From: Desulfofundulus luciae
GTDB taxonomy: Bacteria; Bacillota; Desulfotomaculia; Desulfotomaculales; Desulfovirgulaceae
Length of the DNA stretch: 53,042 nt
Assembly: GCF_030813795.1 (NCBI RefSeq)
Contig: NZ_JAUSUX010000019.1
Location: 1-53,042 of the forward strand
Direction of reading: 5' to 3'
In this document: piece by piece, positions 33,089 through 42,374 of the stretch
How positions within the stretch are numbered: the first letter of the stretch is position 1
Layout: each line of letters starts with the position of its first letter
Position numbers and translations under genes: made by a program
Notes under the pieces: generated by a model
The model's database searches: none
Told to the model about the DNA's origin: nothing
Seen by the model: only the letters and a program-made list of their open reading frames with translations

Positions 33089-35173
33089 ATGGAAACTGTC
33101 TACAGCATTTGTTTCATGTGCACGGTAAGATGTCCCATTAAAGTAATGGTGGAAAATGACAACGTTAAGCTGATTGAAGGCAACCCCCACGTTGCCGGTA
33201 TTGAAGGGAGCATCTGCCCGAAAGGGGCAGCCGGGGTCAGCCTTTTAAACGATGACGAGAGACTGAAAAGGCCCTTAATCCGCACCGGCCCCAGGGGGTC
33301 CGGTCAATGGCGGGAAGCATCATGGGAGGAAGCGCTGGACTACGTGGCGGCAAAGCTCGCCGAGGTCAAAGAAAAATACGGCGGGCGCAGCATCGCCCTG
33401 ACCGAAAGGGCACACCTCAACTCCCACATCAGCAAAACCTTTATGAAGGCCCTGGGGTCTCCCAACTATTTCACCCACGACTCCTGCTGCAAGGGCTCCC
33501 TGAACACCGCCTTCCGGACCTTAACCGGCTATACCGACGGGCAGGTGGGCGTGGACCTGGGGAAGGCCAAGCACGTGATCCTTTACGGCCGTAATCTTTT
33601 TGAATCTTTGGAACTCAAACCGGTCAAGCAATTGATCCAGGCTCTTGACAGTGGGGCCAAACTCACTTACATCGACCCGCGGGTAAGCGTTACGGCCACC
33701 AAGGCCCACAAATACCTCATGATCAGGCCCGGAACCGACCTGGCCCTGAACTATGCCTTAATGCACGTGATTTTAAAAGAAGGCCTGTACGATAAAGAAT
33801 ACGTCAACCGCTGGGTTCTCGGTTTAAAGGAACTCCAGCAATTTGTCGAGCCCTACACCCCGGAATGGGCGGAAAAGGAAACCGGCATTCCCGCTTACGA
33901 AATTGTTTCTCTGGCCCGGGAGGCCAGCGAGGCCAAACCGGCGGTAATATTCCACTACGGATACCGTTGTTCACACTATCTCAACGAAATTTACTTCAGA
34001 AGATCCATTATCATGTTGAACGCCCTCATGGGCAGCATAGAAGCTCCCGGAGGCCTCTTCTTCAAGAAAGGCGCCAGGGATGTGGGCAAAAAGCCCCTCA
34101 ACAAGTTAACGGATCAAGACCTGCCCAGGGTAACCGAAGAAAGATGCGACGGGGTGGGCACCCCCAAATTTCCTCTGCCCGACCCGGCCCACGGGGTGGT
34201 TCAGATGCTGCCGAAGGCCATACTGGAAGAAGATCCCTACCCGGTGAAGGCGTTGCTCGTCTGGCGGTTTAACCCGTTGCTTTCCATACCCGACTACGAA
34301 AACACAAGGCGTGCTCTGGAAAAGCTCGACCTCGTCGTTACTATAGATATCCAGTTCAGCGAAACGGCCTGGTATTCGGACGTCATCCTGCCGGAATCCA
34401 TCTACCTGGAAAGGGGAGACTCCATCCAGGAAGCAAACGGCTTAAAGCCCGCATTATACCTGCGCCGGCCCGCGGTGACACCCCGCTATGACACCAAACC
34501 GGGATGGGAAATCATGAAGAACCTGGCCGACCGGCTGGGCATCGGCCAGTACTTCCCCTATCAAACGCTGGAAGATCTGTGGGCTTACCAGTTGCAGGGC
34601 ACCGGCATCAAAATCAGCGACTTTGACGCCAAGGGCTATGTATCCTTGAGCGACGAGCCCATTTACTGGGACCGCAAAGACGGGATCAAGTTTAAAACCC
34701 CCTCCGGCAAAATTGAATTTGTGTCCAGCTTGCTGGAGGAAAACGGGTTCCCGTCCTTCCCGGCCTACGAACCCGTTGCCGCGCCGCCGGAAGGATACTT
34801 CCGCCTGATGATCGGCAGGACCGCGGCTCATACCCATGTATCGACGCAAAACAATCCGCTTTTAAACGAGCTGGTGCCTGAAAACGTCTTATGGATTAAT
34901 ACCCGCCAGGCAGCAAAGCTGGGCATTAAAAACGGCCAGATGGTGGAAGTCATATCCTCCCGGGGCCGGGATACCATCCGTGCTTTTGTAACGGACCTCA
35001 TCCACCCGGAAGCCGTTTTCATGCTGCACGGTTTTGGTCACAAGGTACCCGTGCAGTCCAGGTGCTACGGCAAGGGAGCCATGGACGCCATGTTGCAGGA
35101 AAACGTCACTGATATGGTGGGTGGCAGCCCGGCTTTACAACATATCTTCGTCACCGTAAGGCCAATTAAGTGA
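33089..35173 (+). CDS. Molybdopterin oxidoreductase catalytic subunit (PhsA/PsrA type, cytoplasmic)
   Basis: 694 residues from the ATG at 33089 (TTGGAGG eight bases upstream). An N-terminal [4Fe-4S] motif (Cys8, Cys11, Cys15, Cys43: CFMCTVRC then ICPKG) is followed by the bis-MGD fold and a C-terminal molydopterin-binding domain (HVSTQNNPLL, LGIKNGQMVEVISSRG). DSCCKG (Cys133/134) is at the expected metal-ligand position. No Tat signal is visible, so unlike classical thiosulfate or polysulfide reductases it should be cytoplasmic. The likely substrate is a sulfur oxyanion or polysulfide, given the TauE neighbour, but this is not proven. The ferredoxin subunit follows after 19 bases. Confidence 0.85.
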   Translation: METVYSICFMCTVRCPIKVMVENDNVKLIEGNPHVAGIEGSICPKGAAGVSLLNDDERLKRPLIRTGPRGSGQWREASWEEALDYVAAKLAEVKEKYGGRSIALTERAHLNSHISKTFMKALGSPNYFTHDSCCKGSLNTAFRTLTGYTDGQVGVDLGKAKHVILYGRNLFESLELKPVKQLIQALDSGAKLTYIDPRVSVTATKAHKYLMIRPGTDLALNYALMHVILKEGLYDKEYVNRWVLGLKELQQFVEPYTPEWAEKETGIPAYEIVSLAREASEAKPAVIFHYGYRCSHYLNEIYFRRSIIMLNALMGSIEAPGGLFFKKGARDVGKKPLNKLTDQDLPRVTEERCDGVGTPKFPLPDPAHGVVQMLPKAILEEDPYPVKALLVWRFNPLLSIPDYENTRRALEKLDLVVTIDIQFSETAWYSDVILPESIYLERGDSIQEANGLKPALYLRRPAVTPRYDTKPGWEIMKNLADRLGIGQYFPYQTLEDLWAYQLQGTGIKISDFDAKGYVSLSDEPIYWDRKDGIKFKTPSGKIEFVSSLLEENGFPSFPAYEPVAAPPEGYFRLMIGRTAAHTHVSTQNNPLLNELVPENVLWINTRQAAKLGIKNGQMVEVISSRGRDTIRAFVTDLIHPEAVFMLHGFGHKVPVQSRCYGKGAMDAMLQENVTDMVGGSPALQHIFVTVRPIK

Positions 35174-35192
35174 TATGTTGGGAGGCTAATCA

Positions 35193-35702
35193 ATGAGCAA
35201 GTATTACCTGTACCAGGACGAAAAAAGATGCATTTCCTGCCGCAGCTGTGAAGTCCAGTGCAAGGTCAACAAGGGGATTGATGTGGGGCCAAAACCGAAC
35301 CAGGTGGTGGTGGTAGGCCCGGTTAAGATAGATAGTCGGCCGAAGGCAACCAATGTTTTTATCGCTTGCTTCCATTGTGAGGAACCCTGGTGCGTACCGG
35401 CCTGTCCCACCGGCGCCGTGCAGAAACGTGCCAAGGACGGCATTGTGTTCATTGACCAGGAGTTATGTGTGGGGTGCAAGAGCTGCATCATGGCCTGCCC
35501 ATGGGGGGCGCCCCAATGGGACGTTAAGAAAGGCAAGGCCGTAAAATGCGATTACTGCAAAGACCGTATTGATGCGGGGCTCAAGCCGGCATGCGTTACC
35601 GCCTGTCCCACCAGCAGCCTCCTCTTTGGCCCGGCCGAGCGCATGCCGGACATAAAACGAGTCCGCTATGTCCACCAAATAGTTACGGTGGGGCATAGTT
35701 AA
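35193..35702 (+). CDS. Four-cluster 4Fe-4S ferredoxin subunit
   Basis: 169 residues with the same four cysteine groups as the paralogue at 29156-29662: CISCRSCEVQCKVNKG, CFHCEEPWCVPACP, CVGCKSCIMACPWG, CDYCKDR with CVTACP. It should carry electrons between the flavin/NAD(P) protein encoded next and the molybdoenzyme encoded before. It has no signal sequence, in line with a cytoplasmic complex. Gaps of 19 and 17 bases on either side support one transcript. TTGGGAGG precedes the ATG. Confidence 0.92.
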   Translation: MSKYYLYQDEKRCISCRSCEVQCKVNKGIDVGPKPNQVVVVGPVKIDSRPKATNVFIACFHCEEPWCVPACPTGAVQKRAKDGIVFIDQELCVGCKSCIMACPWGAPQWDVKKGKAVKCDYCKDRIDAGLKPACVTACPTSSLLFGPAERMPDIKRVRYVHQIVTVGHS

Positions 35703-35719
35703 AAAGGAGTAGGGTTTCT

Positions 35720-38524
35720 ATGGCAAAAGTTACCTGCAGCGTTAAAAAGGCAGAGGAAATTGTAAAATCCTATTTAGATTTTTACAGGCTTTGCGGCCAG
35801 TGCCGCTCAAATCTAAACACGGCTTTAAACCTGCTGGGCAGGATACGGAGCGGAAAGGCTCGCCTTGGTGACCTGGAGGGCCTGCTGACATTGGTTAACA
35901 GGTTGCACCTTACGTGCCACTGCGGCCAGGGTAAGCGTGTGGCGCCGGAAGTTATGAATATTTTACGGGAAGACAGGGACGATTTCATTGTGCACATTGA
36001 GAACCGGGTATGTCCCGCTTCCGAGTGTCCCCAGTTGGTGCTCGCACCCTGCCAGGCGGCCTGTCCGGCAGGTATCGATATCCCAAATTATGTTGCACTG
36101 GTAGGACAGGGCAAGTATACCGAAGCTTTGCAGCTAATATTGGAGGATGTTCCCTTGCCCGGTGTTCTGGGGCGTATTTGCGAACATCCCTGTGAGCGTG
36201 CCTGTCGCAGGGGTGAGGTTGACGCACCCATATCTATCTGTGCCCTGAAAAGGCTGGCTTACGACCAGGTCCGGGAGATCAGGGAAAAAATAAACCTTTT
36301 TTCGCTGCGACCCGTAAGAAAATCCGACAAGAAAGTTGCAGTGGTCGGTTCAGGCCCTGCCGGCCTGTCCTGCGCCTATTTCCTGGCTAAGAGAGGTTAC
36401 GCCGTAACTATCTTTGAAGCCATGCCCGAGCCGGGGGGAATGCTCGCCTACGGCATTCCCCCGTACCGGCTTCCCCGGGAAGTTCTCCGGGATGAAATAT
36501 CCCGCATCCAGGCCATGGGCGTGGAGATCAGGTTGAACAGCCCAATTACCGGGGAATACGGAATTGAGGCTTTGATGAAAGACGGTTACGCGGCAGTGTT
36601 TTTAGGTACCGGAGCCTGGAAAGGCTCCATCCCCATCCCCAATCATGAGTGCTTCAAGGGTGTTATGGACGGGGTGACCTTTCTCAGGACAGTAAACCAA
36701 AGTTTGTTGACGGGAACCGGTGAACCTGAGGTGGAGGTCCGCGGCAAGAGAGTGGTTGTTGTGGGCGGCGGCAACGTGGCCATTGACGCCGCACGGGTAG
36801 CCCGGCGTCTTGGGGCCCGGGAAGTGAGGATCATTTACCGGCGGACGCGCCGGGAAATGCCTGCTCTGGATGAAGAAATAGAAGCGGCCGAAAGGGAAGG
36901 AGTAATCCTGGGATACCTTATTTCTCCCACGGGGCTGGGGGGTCAGGACCGGCGTCTCCAGTACATTGAGTGCATACGCAATACTTTGAGCGAGCCCGAT
37001 GCAACCGGCCGCTGCTGGCCGGTCCCCATCAAGAATTCAGAGTTCAAGATGGAAGCCGACATAGTTATTTTTGCCGTAGGTCAGAAGCCGGACCTTTCAT
37101 TTATCAATGAGGGGCGGGAGTCACCGGATGTACTGGTTTCCCGGGATCGTATTGTCGTCAATCCGGATACCATGGAAACATCCCGGCCGGGAGTTTTTGC
37201 AGGGGGCGATGTTGTTACCGGGCCCGCAAGCGCCATCAAGGCCGTTGCTGCCGGGAAACGAGCGGCTGCCGCTATAGATGCCTATTTGCGTGGAGAAAAA
37301 CCTTCAGCCGCCATAAAGTATCCGGTTAAAAGAAAAATTGCCGCCCTTATGCAGGTTACTGCTCAGGAAAAAAGTCACTCCCGGGTCTATTCCTTTGAGG
37401 AACAGTACCTGCCCGCGAAACAACATACGTTTGAGGAAGTAATGGAGGGTCTTGGACCGGAAGCCGGTGCGGTGGAAGCAGGCAGGTGCCTGCGGTGCGA
37501 TCTTTGCATTGCCTGCGGGAAATGTGTTGATACCTGCCGCAAAGTGGGGGCAGAAGCCATTCAACTGGGTTACGTTGAAGGCAGCAGGGGAACTGCAACT
37601 GATTTTGCACGCCCGGGCGATAAATGTATCGGATGTGGCAGTTGTTCCGTTAATTGTCCTACCGGGGCCATAACCATAAACGATGAAGGCGGCTTCAGGG
37701 AAATGCGCATGGGCGGGACGCTGATGAGCCGTCTGGAACTGTTTACCTGCCGGATTTGCGGTCAACCCTATGCCACATCAAAACATCTTGACTTTGTGAA
37801 TGAACGTTTAAAAGATTGCCCGAGCCGCCTCCACAGCACAACCGATATATGTCCCGACTGCTTACGCCGGGTATGGGCCCACCAAATCTGCGGCAGGGAG
37901 TTCCACCCGGTAGATTGGACCGAACTGGTTTCCATGGGGTTGGAACAAGAAGCTCTGGAAACAGAAAAAGATACGGTTGAAATCTTCTGGACTTCCCGGG
38001 AGGAACGGGAGGTCATGGAGCGGATAAGGCCCCAGATGCAGAAAATTCATGCTCTGGTCAGTGAACTGTCTACGGTTGTCCATGGCCCCGGCCGGCTCTC
38101 TTTAGAAGCGGGTCGGATCCTGAAAATGATTACCGATGTGGCTGAACAGGTCAACCTGCTCGCTCTCAACGCTTCAATTGAAGCCGTCAGGATTGGGGGC
38201 CAGGGAAACGAATTTTCCGCATTGTTGAATGAGGTGCATGAACTGGCCGCACAATCCACCCGGGTGGCGACGGAGATTGGTGTTTTCACCCACAGGGTGC
38301 GGCAGGAGATTTCCTCCGGCGCTGGCGGGGAGAACGATGCCGGTGACGGCAGTTTTGCCGCGGGGGAGGGTGTCCTGCTTACCGTTGAAACGAGAAAGCA
38401 CTTCAATGACATTGTGCAACATGTAGAGAACGTTATCCGGCAGGTGGGGAGGGTGGCCCGCATTGCCGGGGAATTAAGTGCCAGGCAGGAGGAAACTGTC
38501 CTGGTCGAGGAAAAGTCGGCCTAG
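35720..38524 (+). CDS. NuoF-end/GltD/ferredoxin oxidoreductase fused to a degenerate chemoreceptor domain
   Basis: 934 residues, multi-domain. (1) About 20-106 resembles the NuoF C-terminal Fe-S domain (CGQC ... DLEGLL ... CHCGQG ... NRVCPASEC), with one usual Cys missing. (2) About 107-525 is a GltD-type flavin/NAD(P) module: CxxxCPAGIDIPNYV, CEHPCERACRRG, FAD motif VVGSGPAG (208-215), second dinucleotide motif VVGGGNVAID (347-356), VFAGGDVVTG. (3) Two 4Fe-4S motifs (590-606; 636-646). (4) A Cys-rich knuckle (677-724). (5) About 763-925 is a methyl-accepting signalling hairpin with [14 protein letters not shown] and EIGVF, whose tip is degenerate. It probably transfers electrons between NAD(P)H and the molybdoenzyme while docking to, or mimicking, a chemoreceptor. 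AAAAGGAGTAGG precedes the ATG. Confidence 0.88.
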   Translation: MAKVTCSVKKAEEIVKSYLDFYRLCGQCRSNLNTALNLLGRIRSGKARLGDLEGLLTLVNRLHLTCHCGQGKRVAPEVMNILREDRDDFIVHIENRVCPASECPQLVLAPCQAACPAGIDIPNYVALVGQGKYTEALQLILEDVPLPGVLGRICEHPCERACRRGEVDAPISICALKRLAYDQVREIREKINLFSLRPVRKSDKKVAVVGSGPAGLSCAYFLAKRGYAVTIFEAMPEPGGMLAYGIPPYRLPREVLRDEISRIQAMGVEIRLNSPITGEYGIEALMKDGYAAVFLGTGAWKGSIPIPNHECFKGVMDGVTFLRTVNQSLLTGTGEPEVEVRGKRVVVVGGGNVAIDAARVARRLGAREVRIIYRRTRREMPALDEEIEAAEREGVILGYLISPTGLGGQDRRLQYIECIRNTLSEPDATGRCWPVPIKNSEFKMEADIVIFAVGQKPDLSFINEGRESPDVLVSRDRIVVNPDTMETSRPGVFAGGDVVTGPASAIKAVAAGKRAAAAIDAYLRGEKPSAAIKYPVKRKIAALMQVTAQEKSHSRVYSFEEQYLPAKQHTFEEVMEGLGPEAGAVEAGRCLRCDLCIACGKCVDTCRKVGAEAIQLGYVEGSRGTATDFARPGDKCIGCGSCSVNCPTGAITINDEGGFREMRMGGTLMSRLELFTCRICGQPYATSKHLDFVNERLKDCPSRLHSTTDICPDCLRRVWAHQICGREFHPVDWTELVSMGLEQEALETEKDTVEIFWTSREEREVMERIRPQMQKIHALVSELSTVVHGPGRLSLEAGRILKMITDVAEQVNLLALNASIEAVRIGGQGNEFSALLNEVHELAAQSTRVATEIGVFTHRVRQEISSGAGGENDAGDGSFAAGEGVLLTVETRKHFNDIVQHVENVIRQVGRVARIAGELSARQEETVLVEEKSA

Positions 38525-38532
38525 TATACGAT

Positions 38533-38565
38533 ACCCGGAGTGTTTTGGAACCATGCACTCCGGGT
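38533..38565 (+). promoter_or_regulatory. Hairpin between the fusion gene and the chemoreceptor gene
   Basis: ACCCGGAGTG (38533-38542), 13-base loop, CACTCCGGGT (38556-38565). It has no T-tract, so it is probably an mRNA-stabilising or attenuating structure rather than a full terminator. Confidence 0.5.
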
Positions 38566-38610
38566 GTACCTTGAATGCGGTAATGCGGATAGAGCGAGGC
38601 GATTAAGGCC

Positions 38611-40494
38611 ATGAAAGATTTTCTTGCCAGCATCAAGACCCGCATTTTGCTCCCGTTACTGGTTTTATCGGCGGCAGGCTTTGGACTGCTGGCTTTTTAC
38701 AATTACAGCCAGACTAAGAGTTTGATTATCCAGCAGGAAAAACAGCACTTTCAGTCCATACAGGCCTTTGTGGAAAACGACCTGGCTGAAATCACCCGGA
38801 GCATTCGACTGGGTATAGAAAGCGTGGTTAATAACCCCCAGGTGCAGGAAGCATTTGCGGCCAGGGACCGGGAAAAGCTGAAAGCACTTACCGCTCCCAT
38901 CTGGGAACAAGTTAAAGACGACGGAATTGAACAATTCCAGTTCCACCTTCCCCCGGCCACCGCCTTTTTACGCCTGCATATGCCCAACAAATATGGGGAT
39001 GACCTTTCTTCCTTCCGAGCTACGGTGGTGGAGGCCAACCGGAGCAAAAAGCCGGTGGCCGGCCTGGAAGAGGGACGGGGCGGTTACGGTTTTCGCGTGG
39101 TGATCCCGGTGTTCTACCAGGGCCGGCATGTGGGCAGCGCCGAGTACGGCCAGGGATTTAACCAGGCTCTATTAACCAAATGGAAGGAGCGGCTGGGGGC
39201 GGATTTTTTTGTTTACCGGCGCGGGGACAGGGGTATCTCCCTGGTGGACAGCGGCAACCTGCTGGCGGCTACGGCGGACAAAGATACATATCCTGTGGAC
39301 GAGGGTTTAATTAAGGCCTGCCTGGAACAGGGGAAGGCTCAGGTAACGTACATAAACGACGGCCGCCAGGCGGTGCAGTTGCTTCCCTTGAAGGACTACT
39401 CCGGGGCGACCGTTGCCTATGTCAAGGTTGTTTTAAACCGGGAAGGGATGCTGTCCCAACTTAATGCAGCCATGTTTAATCTTTTTACCGTTTTCCTGGT
39501 TACCGGTATCCTGGTTTTAGGTATTATCTACATGCTTCTGCGGCGTTCCTTGAACCCCATCACCAGGCTGGTGGGAGAAATGGCGCGCGCGGGCGAGGGT
39601 GATCTCACGGTTTCTCCCGTATGCTCTTCCCGGGATGAAGTGGGCCACCTTACAAACAGTTTCTGCCGCATGATTGAAAGCATTCGCTCCCTGGTCGGCC
39701 AGGCGCTTGCCACCGCACGCCAGCTTTCGGCGGCAGGCCAGGATTTATCGGTTTCCATTCAGCAGGTTTCCGCGGGGGCCCAGGAGACGGCAGGTATAGC
39801 CGACAGCCTGGCCCAGGTTGCCGCCCAGTTGAATCATGGGGTTGAGGAACTGGAAAAGGCTGCCGGGGACGCATCCCGCACGGCCCGGGGAGGGGAAGAG
39901 GCCATGGAACGGCTGCGCTCCCAGATGGAAAAAATTCAGGGCCTGGTTAGTGAGCTCTCCACCGTCGTTCATGGCCTGGGGCGGCGTTCCCAGGAAATAG
40001 GACGTATAGTGGAAATGATTACCAACATAGCTGAACAGACCAACCTGCTGGCCCTCAATGCTTCTATAGAAGCAGCCCGGGCCGGGGAACACGGCAAGGG
40101 ATTTTCCGTGGTGGCCGATGAGGTGCGCAAGCTGGCCGAGCAGTCCGCCCGGGCGGCCACGGAGATCGGCGTTTACATCCATGAAGTACAACAGGAAACC
40201 GCCAGGGGTGTTAATGATATGGAAAAAAGTGTACAAAGCATGCGGGAGGGCGTCCAGCTTGCTGTTGAAACCGGGAAACACTTTAATGCTATCGTACAAC
40301 AGGTCGAGCACATTGCCCGGCAGGTGGACCGGGTCGCCCGGGCCACCGGTGAAGTAAGTGCGGCCAGCCAGGAAGTGGCCGCCGCGGCCGGCGAACAGTC
40401 GGGAACAGTGGAGCGGATAGCCCGGGCCGCCAATGAGCTTTCTTCCATGGCCGAAGAACTGGAAGCCCGTGTGAGCCGTTTTAAGTTGAATTAA
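38611..40494 (+). CDS. Methyl-accepting chemotaxis protein with Cache-like sensor
   Basis: 627 residues. TM1 (about 12-32), an extracytoplasmic sensor of about 250 residues of Cache-like composition (with [20 protein letters not shown]), TM2 (about 286-307), HAMP ([19 protein letters not shown]), a coiled-coil body and an intact CheA/CheW tip ([20 protein letters not shown], then [14 protein letters not shown]). Its signalling domain is clearly related, almost residue for residue in places, to the C-terminus of the preceding oxidoreductase fusion (for example [12 protein letters not shown] and [10 protein letters not shown]). It follows 86 bases after that gene, so the receptor and enzyme are probably functionally linked. 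The ligand is unknown. Confidence 0.93.
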   Translation: MKDFLASIKTRILLPLLVLSAAGFGLLAFYNYSQTKSLIIQQEKQHFQSIQAFVENDLAEITRSIRLGIESVVNNPQVQEAFAARDREKLKALTAPIWEQVKDDGIEQFQFHLPPATAFLRLHMPNKYGDDLSSFRATVVEANRSKKPVAGLEEGRGGYGFRVVIPVFYQGRHVGSAEYGQGFNQALLTKWKERLGADFFVYRRGDRGISLVDSGNLLAATADKDTYPVDEGLIKACLEQGKAQVTYINDGRQAVQLLPLKDYSGATVAYVKVVLNREGMLSQLNAAMFNLFTVFLVTGILVLGIIYMLLRRSLNPITRLVGEMARAGEGDLTVSPVCSSRDEVGHLTNSFCRMIESIRSLVGQALATARQLSAAGQDLSVSIQQVSAGAQETAGIADSLAQVAAQLNHGVEELEKAAGDASRTARGGEEAMERLRSQMEKIQGLVSELSTVVHGLGRRSQEIGRIVEMITNIAEQTNLLALNASIEAARAGEHGKGFSVVADEVRKLAEQSARAATEIGVYIHEVQQETARGVNDMEKSVQSMREGVQLAVETGKHFNAIVQQVEHIARQVDRVARATGEVSAASQEVAAAAGEQSGTVERIARAANELSSMAEELEARVSRFKLN

Positions 40495-40661
40495 CCCGGT
40501 TCTACTTCATCTAAGGAAAGGGTAGTTACCCTGGTAAATTCACCGCGTTCCTTTTCTTCCGGGGTGGCCGCCTGCTCCAAAAGATCTTCATTTCCCGGCG
40601 CAAACCGGGGTTCCTTTTTCCCGGGTCTTTTCACCCCTGGTGCTTTGTTCCTGGCCGGCAT
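40491..40661 (-). CDS. Small hydrophilic hypothetical protein
   Basis: 56 residues from an ATG at 40661 preceded by AAAGGTGG; an ATG nine bases upstream is too close to that site. It starts [20 protein letters not shown] and is rich in Lys, Pro and Glu; no domain is recognised. The 3' end overlaps the chemoreceptor stop by four bases on the opposite strand. It may be a real small cytoplasmic protein, but support is limited to the start signal. Confidence 0.45.
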   Translation of the reverse strand: MPARNKAPGVKRPGKKEPRFAPGNEDLLEQAATPEEKERGEFTRVTTLSLDEVEPG

Positions 40662-40767
40662 GGTTTCCATTCCACCTTTTGTTCCTGCCTGCCTGTGTGA
40701 TTTAGGCAAGGGATTGGGAGAATGCTTAATTTTAAAATTTCCCAGGGCATTGTTCCCTATGCATTGT

Positions 40768-41631
40768 TCATTTACCAAGGCCCCGGGCGGCAGCCAGCAA
40801 CTGTTCAGCCCGGCGCACAATGGGCAGTTCTACCATTTTCCCTTCCACCTGTATGACGCCGCTGCCGGCGGCCTGGGCCCGGGCAAAGGCCTCTACCACC
40901 TTCTCCGCCCAGGCGATTTCCTCAGCGCCGGGGGTGAAGACCTCATTCACCGGCGCCACCTGGGCCGGGTGGATCACCAGCTTGCCCTGGAAGCCCAGTT
41001 TACGGGCACGGCGAGCGTCTTCCACCAGGAAGGAAATGTCCCTGAAGTCGGGGTTTACGGTATCCAGGGGCGGGGCGATGCCTGCCGCCCGGGAAGCCAC
41101 CACCAACTGGTTGCGGGCGAAAAATAATTCTTCGCCCTCCAGCGAGTAGGGCACGCCGATATCCATGGTATAATCGTTGCCTCCAAAAGCCAGGCAACTT
41201 ACCCGGGGGGCGGCGGCAATTTCCCCGGCCCGGGCTATGCCCCGGGCATTTTCTACAAAGGGGATTAATTTAATCTTGCCTACGGGTAAATTATGTTGCT
41301 GCTCCAGGAGGGAGAGCAACCAGTCTACCCGGCGTACCTCTTCCCCCGACTCGGCCTTGGCCAGCATCAGCCCCTCTACGGGCAAATCCACCACCATTTG
41401 CAGATCCTGCAGGATATGGGGCGAGCTGGCACCGTTTATGCGCACAAAGACGGGGATGGGACGGGGAACACTCAGGGTTTGGCGGATCTGCTGGCGGGCT
41501 TTTTCCTTTTTGGTTTCGGCAACGGCATCCTCCAGGTCGAGGACGACCGCATCGGCCCCGGCTGCAAAGGCCTTCTCTCCTTTACGCGGATCGTCACCGG
41601 GAGTGAAAAGAAGTGTGCGTAGTGGAAACAT
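40768..41631 (-). CDS. HpcH/HpaI-family (CitE-like) aldolase/lyase
   Basis: 287 residues. A TIM-barrel start RTLLFTPGDDPRKGEKAF, followed by AVVLDLEDAVAETKKEKAR, which contains the acidic metal-binding residues, and later IPFVENARGIARAGEIAAAP and LVIHPAQVAPVNEVFTPG. This is the citrate-lyase-beta / malyl-CoA lyase-like group, which cleaves CoA esters of beta-hydroxy acids; the substrate is not determined here. No citrate lyase alpha or gamma genes are nearby, so it is a stand-alone CitE-like enzyme. Confidence 0.88.
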   Translation of the reverse strand: MFPLRTLLFTPGDDPRKGEKAFAAGADAVVLDLEDAVAETKKEKARQQIRQTLSVPRPIPVFVRINGASSPHILQDLQMVVDLPVEGLMLAKAESGEEVRRVDWLLSLLEQQHNLPVGKIKLIPFVENARGIARAGEIAAAPRVSCLAFGGNDYTMDIGVPYSLEGEELFFARNQLVVASRAAGIAPPLDTVNPDFRDISFLVEDARRARKLGFQGKLVIHPAQVAPVNEVFTPGAEEIAWAEKVVEAFARAQAAGSGVIQVEGKMVELPIVRRAEQLLAAARGLGK

Positions 41632-41744
41632 TCAGAAAGCACCATCCTTATTGAAATTATTCCCGGGGCTTTTCGCAAAATCCGGTTCAACCTGCTACTT
41701 GCCAGCGGGCTCTTTTTTATGGGACAATGGTGTTATAGATCAGT

Positions 41745-41774
41745 TTGGCATCTTGTTTTTAACCCTGGTATAAT
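41745..41774 (+). promoter_or_regulatory. Sigma-A-type promoter
   Basis: TTGGCA (41745-41750), an 18-base spacer and TATAAT (41769-41774), about 65 bases before the 155-residue unknown gene and pointing toward it. Confidence 0.55.
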
Positions 41775-41840
41775 TGCTTTTTATTCTTTCCGTACGGGTT
41801 TAAATCCTGCCGTTGTTAACAGGTGGTGGAGGTGTGGGTT

Positions 41841-42308
41841 TTGCGGGAAATTGCCTTGCCGGATTTTATTGGCGAATCGGAGCACGGAATGATCGTAATG
41901 GTTTCGGCGCTGGAGGATGAGCTTGAACCGCTATTCCGGCGCTTTAACCGGGGCGAAAAGGTTCCCTACCGTTTTGGCTGGCAACTGGTACCCATTGATG
42001 GCCGGAACTACCTGGTCACGCTGGACTTAAACTGGGAAGGCGGGCACGAAGTGGCCATCGGTTTTACCCCGGAAATGTGGGATATCCTGCCTGCCGTACG
42101 GCACAAAGACCTCACTGTCGTCACCGACTGGGACCTGGTTGGCCAGGAGACAAAAATTTCCCCCTCCAGGGCCCTGGTTATCCGCCAGGCCTACCGGGGG
42201 TTGGATGAATTAATCCGGCAGGTGGCCCAGGTGATGCCGCCACTGGAGGAATTAGAAAAACTGCAGGAAATTCTGGCCGGGTGCGTGGATCCGGGTCAGC
42301 TTCATTAA
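41841..42308 (+). CDS. Hypothetical protein, 155 residues
   Basis: Start taken as TTG at 41841, six bases after GGTGGTGGAGGTG; in-frame GTG codons at 41823 and 41826 overlap that site. No family recognised. It is a soluble acidic protein with a beta-rich first half (GMIVMVSALEDELEPLFRRF, then YRFGWQLVPIDGRNYLVTLD) and a helical C-terminus (LDELIRQVAQVMPPLEELEK). No membrane segment or Cys pair. The YetF-family gene follows after 66 bases and may be co-transcribed. Function unknown. Confidence 0.7.
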   Translation: MREIALPDFIGESEHGMIVMVSALEDELEPLFRRFNRGEKVPYRFGWQLVPIDGRNYLVTLDLNWEGGHEVAIGFTPEMWDILPAVRHKDLTVVTDWDLVGQETKISPSRALVIRQAYRGLDELIRQVAQVMPPLEELEKLQEILAGCVDPGQLH

Positions 42309-42374
42309 TTCATTTTCCAAAGAATAACCCGGCCTTCCCGGGGGCCAAACTAGAGGAGCGAGGGGGCCGGGTCA

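Noticed and set aside
41177-41773. 198-codon plus-strand frame opposite the CitE-like gene
   Set aside because: Ser/Arg-rich antisense shadow with no family features.
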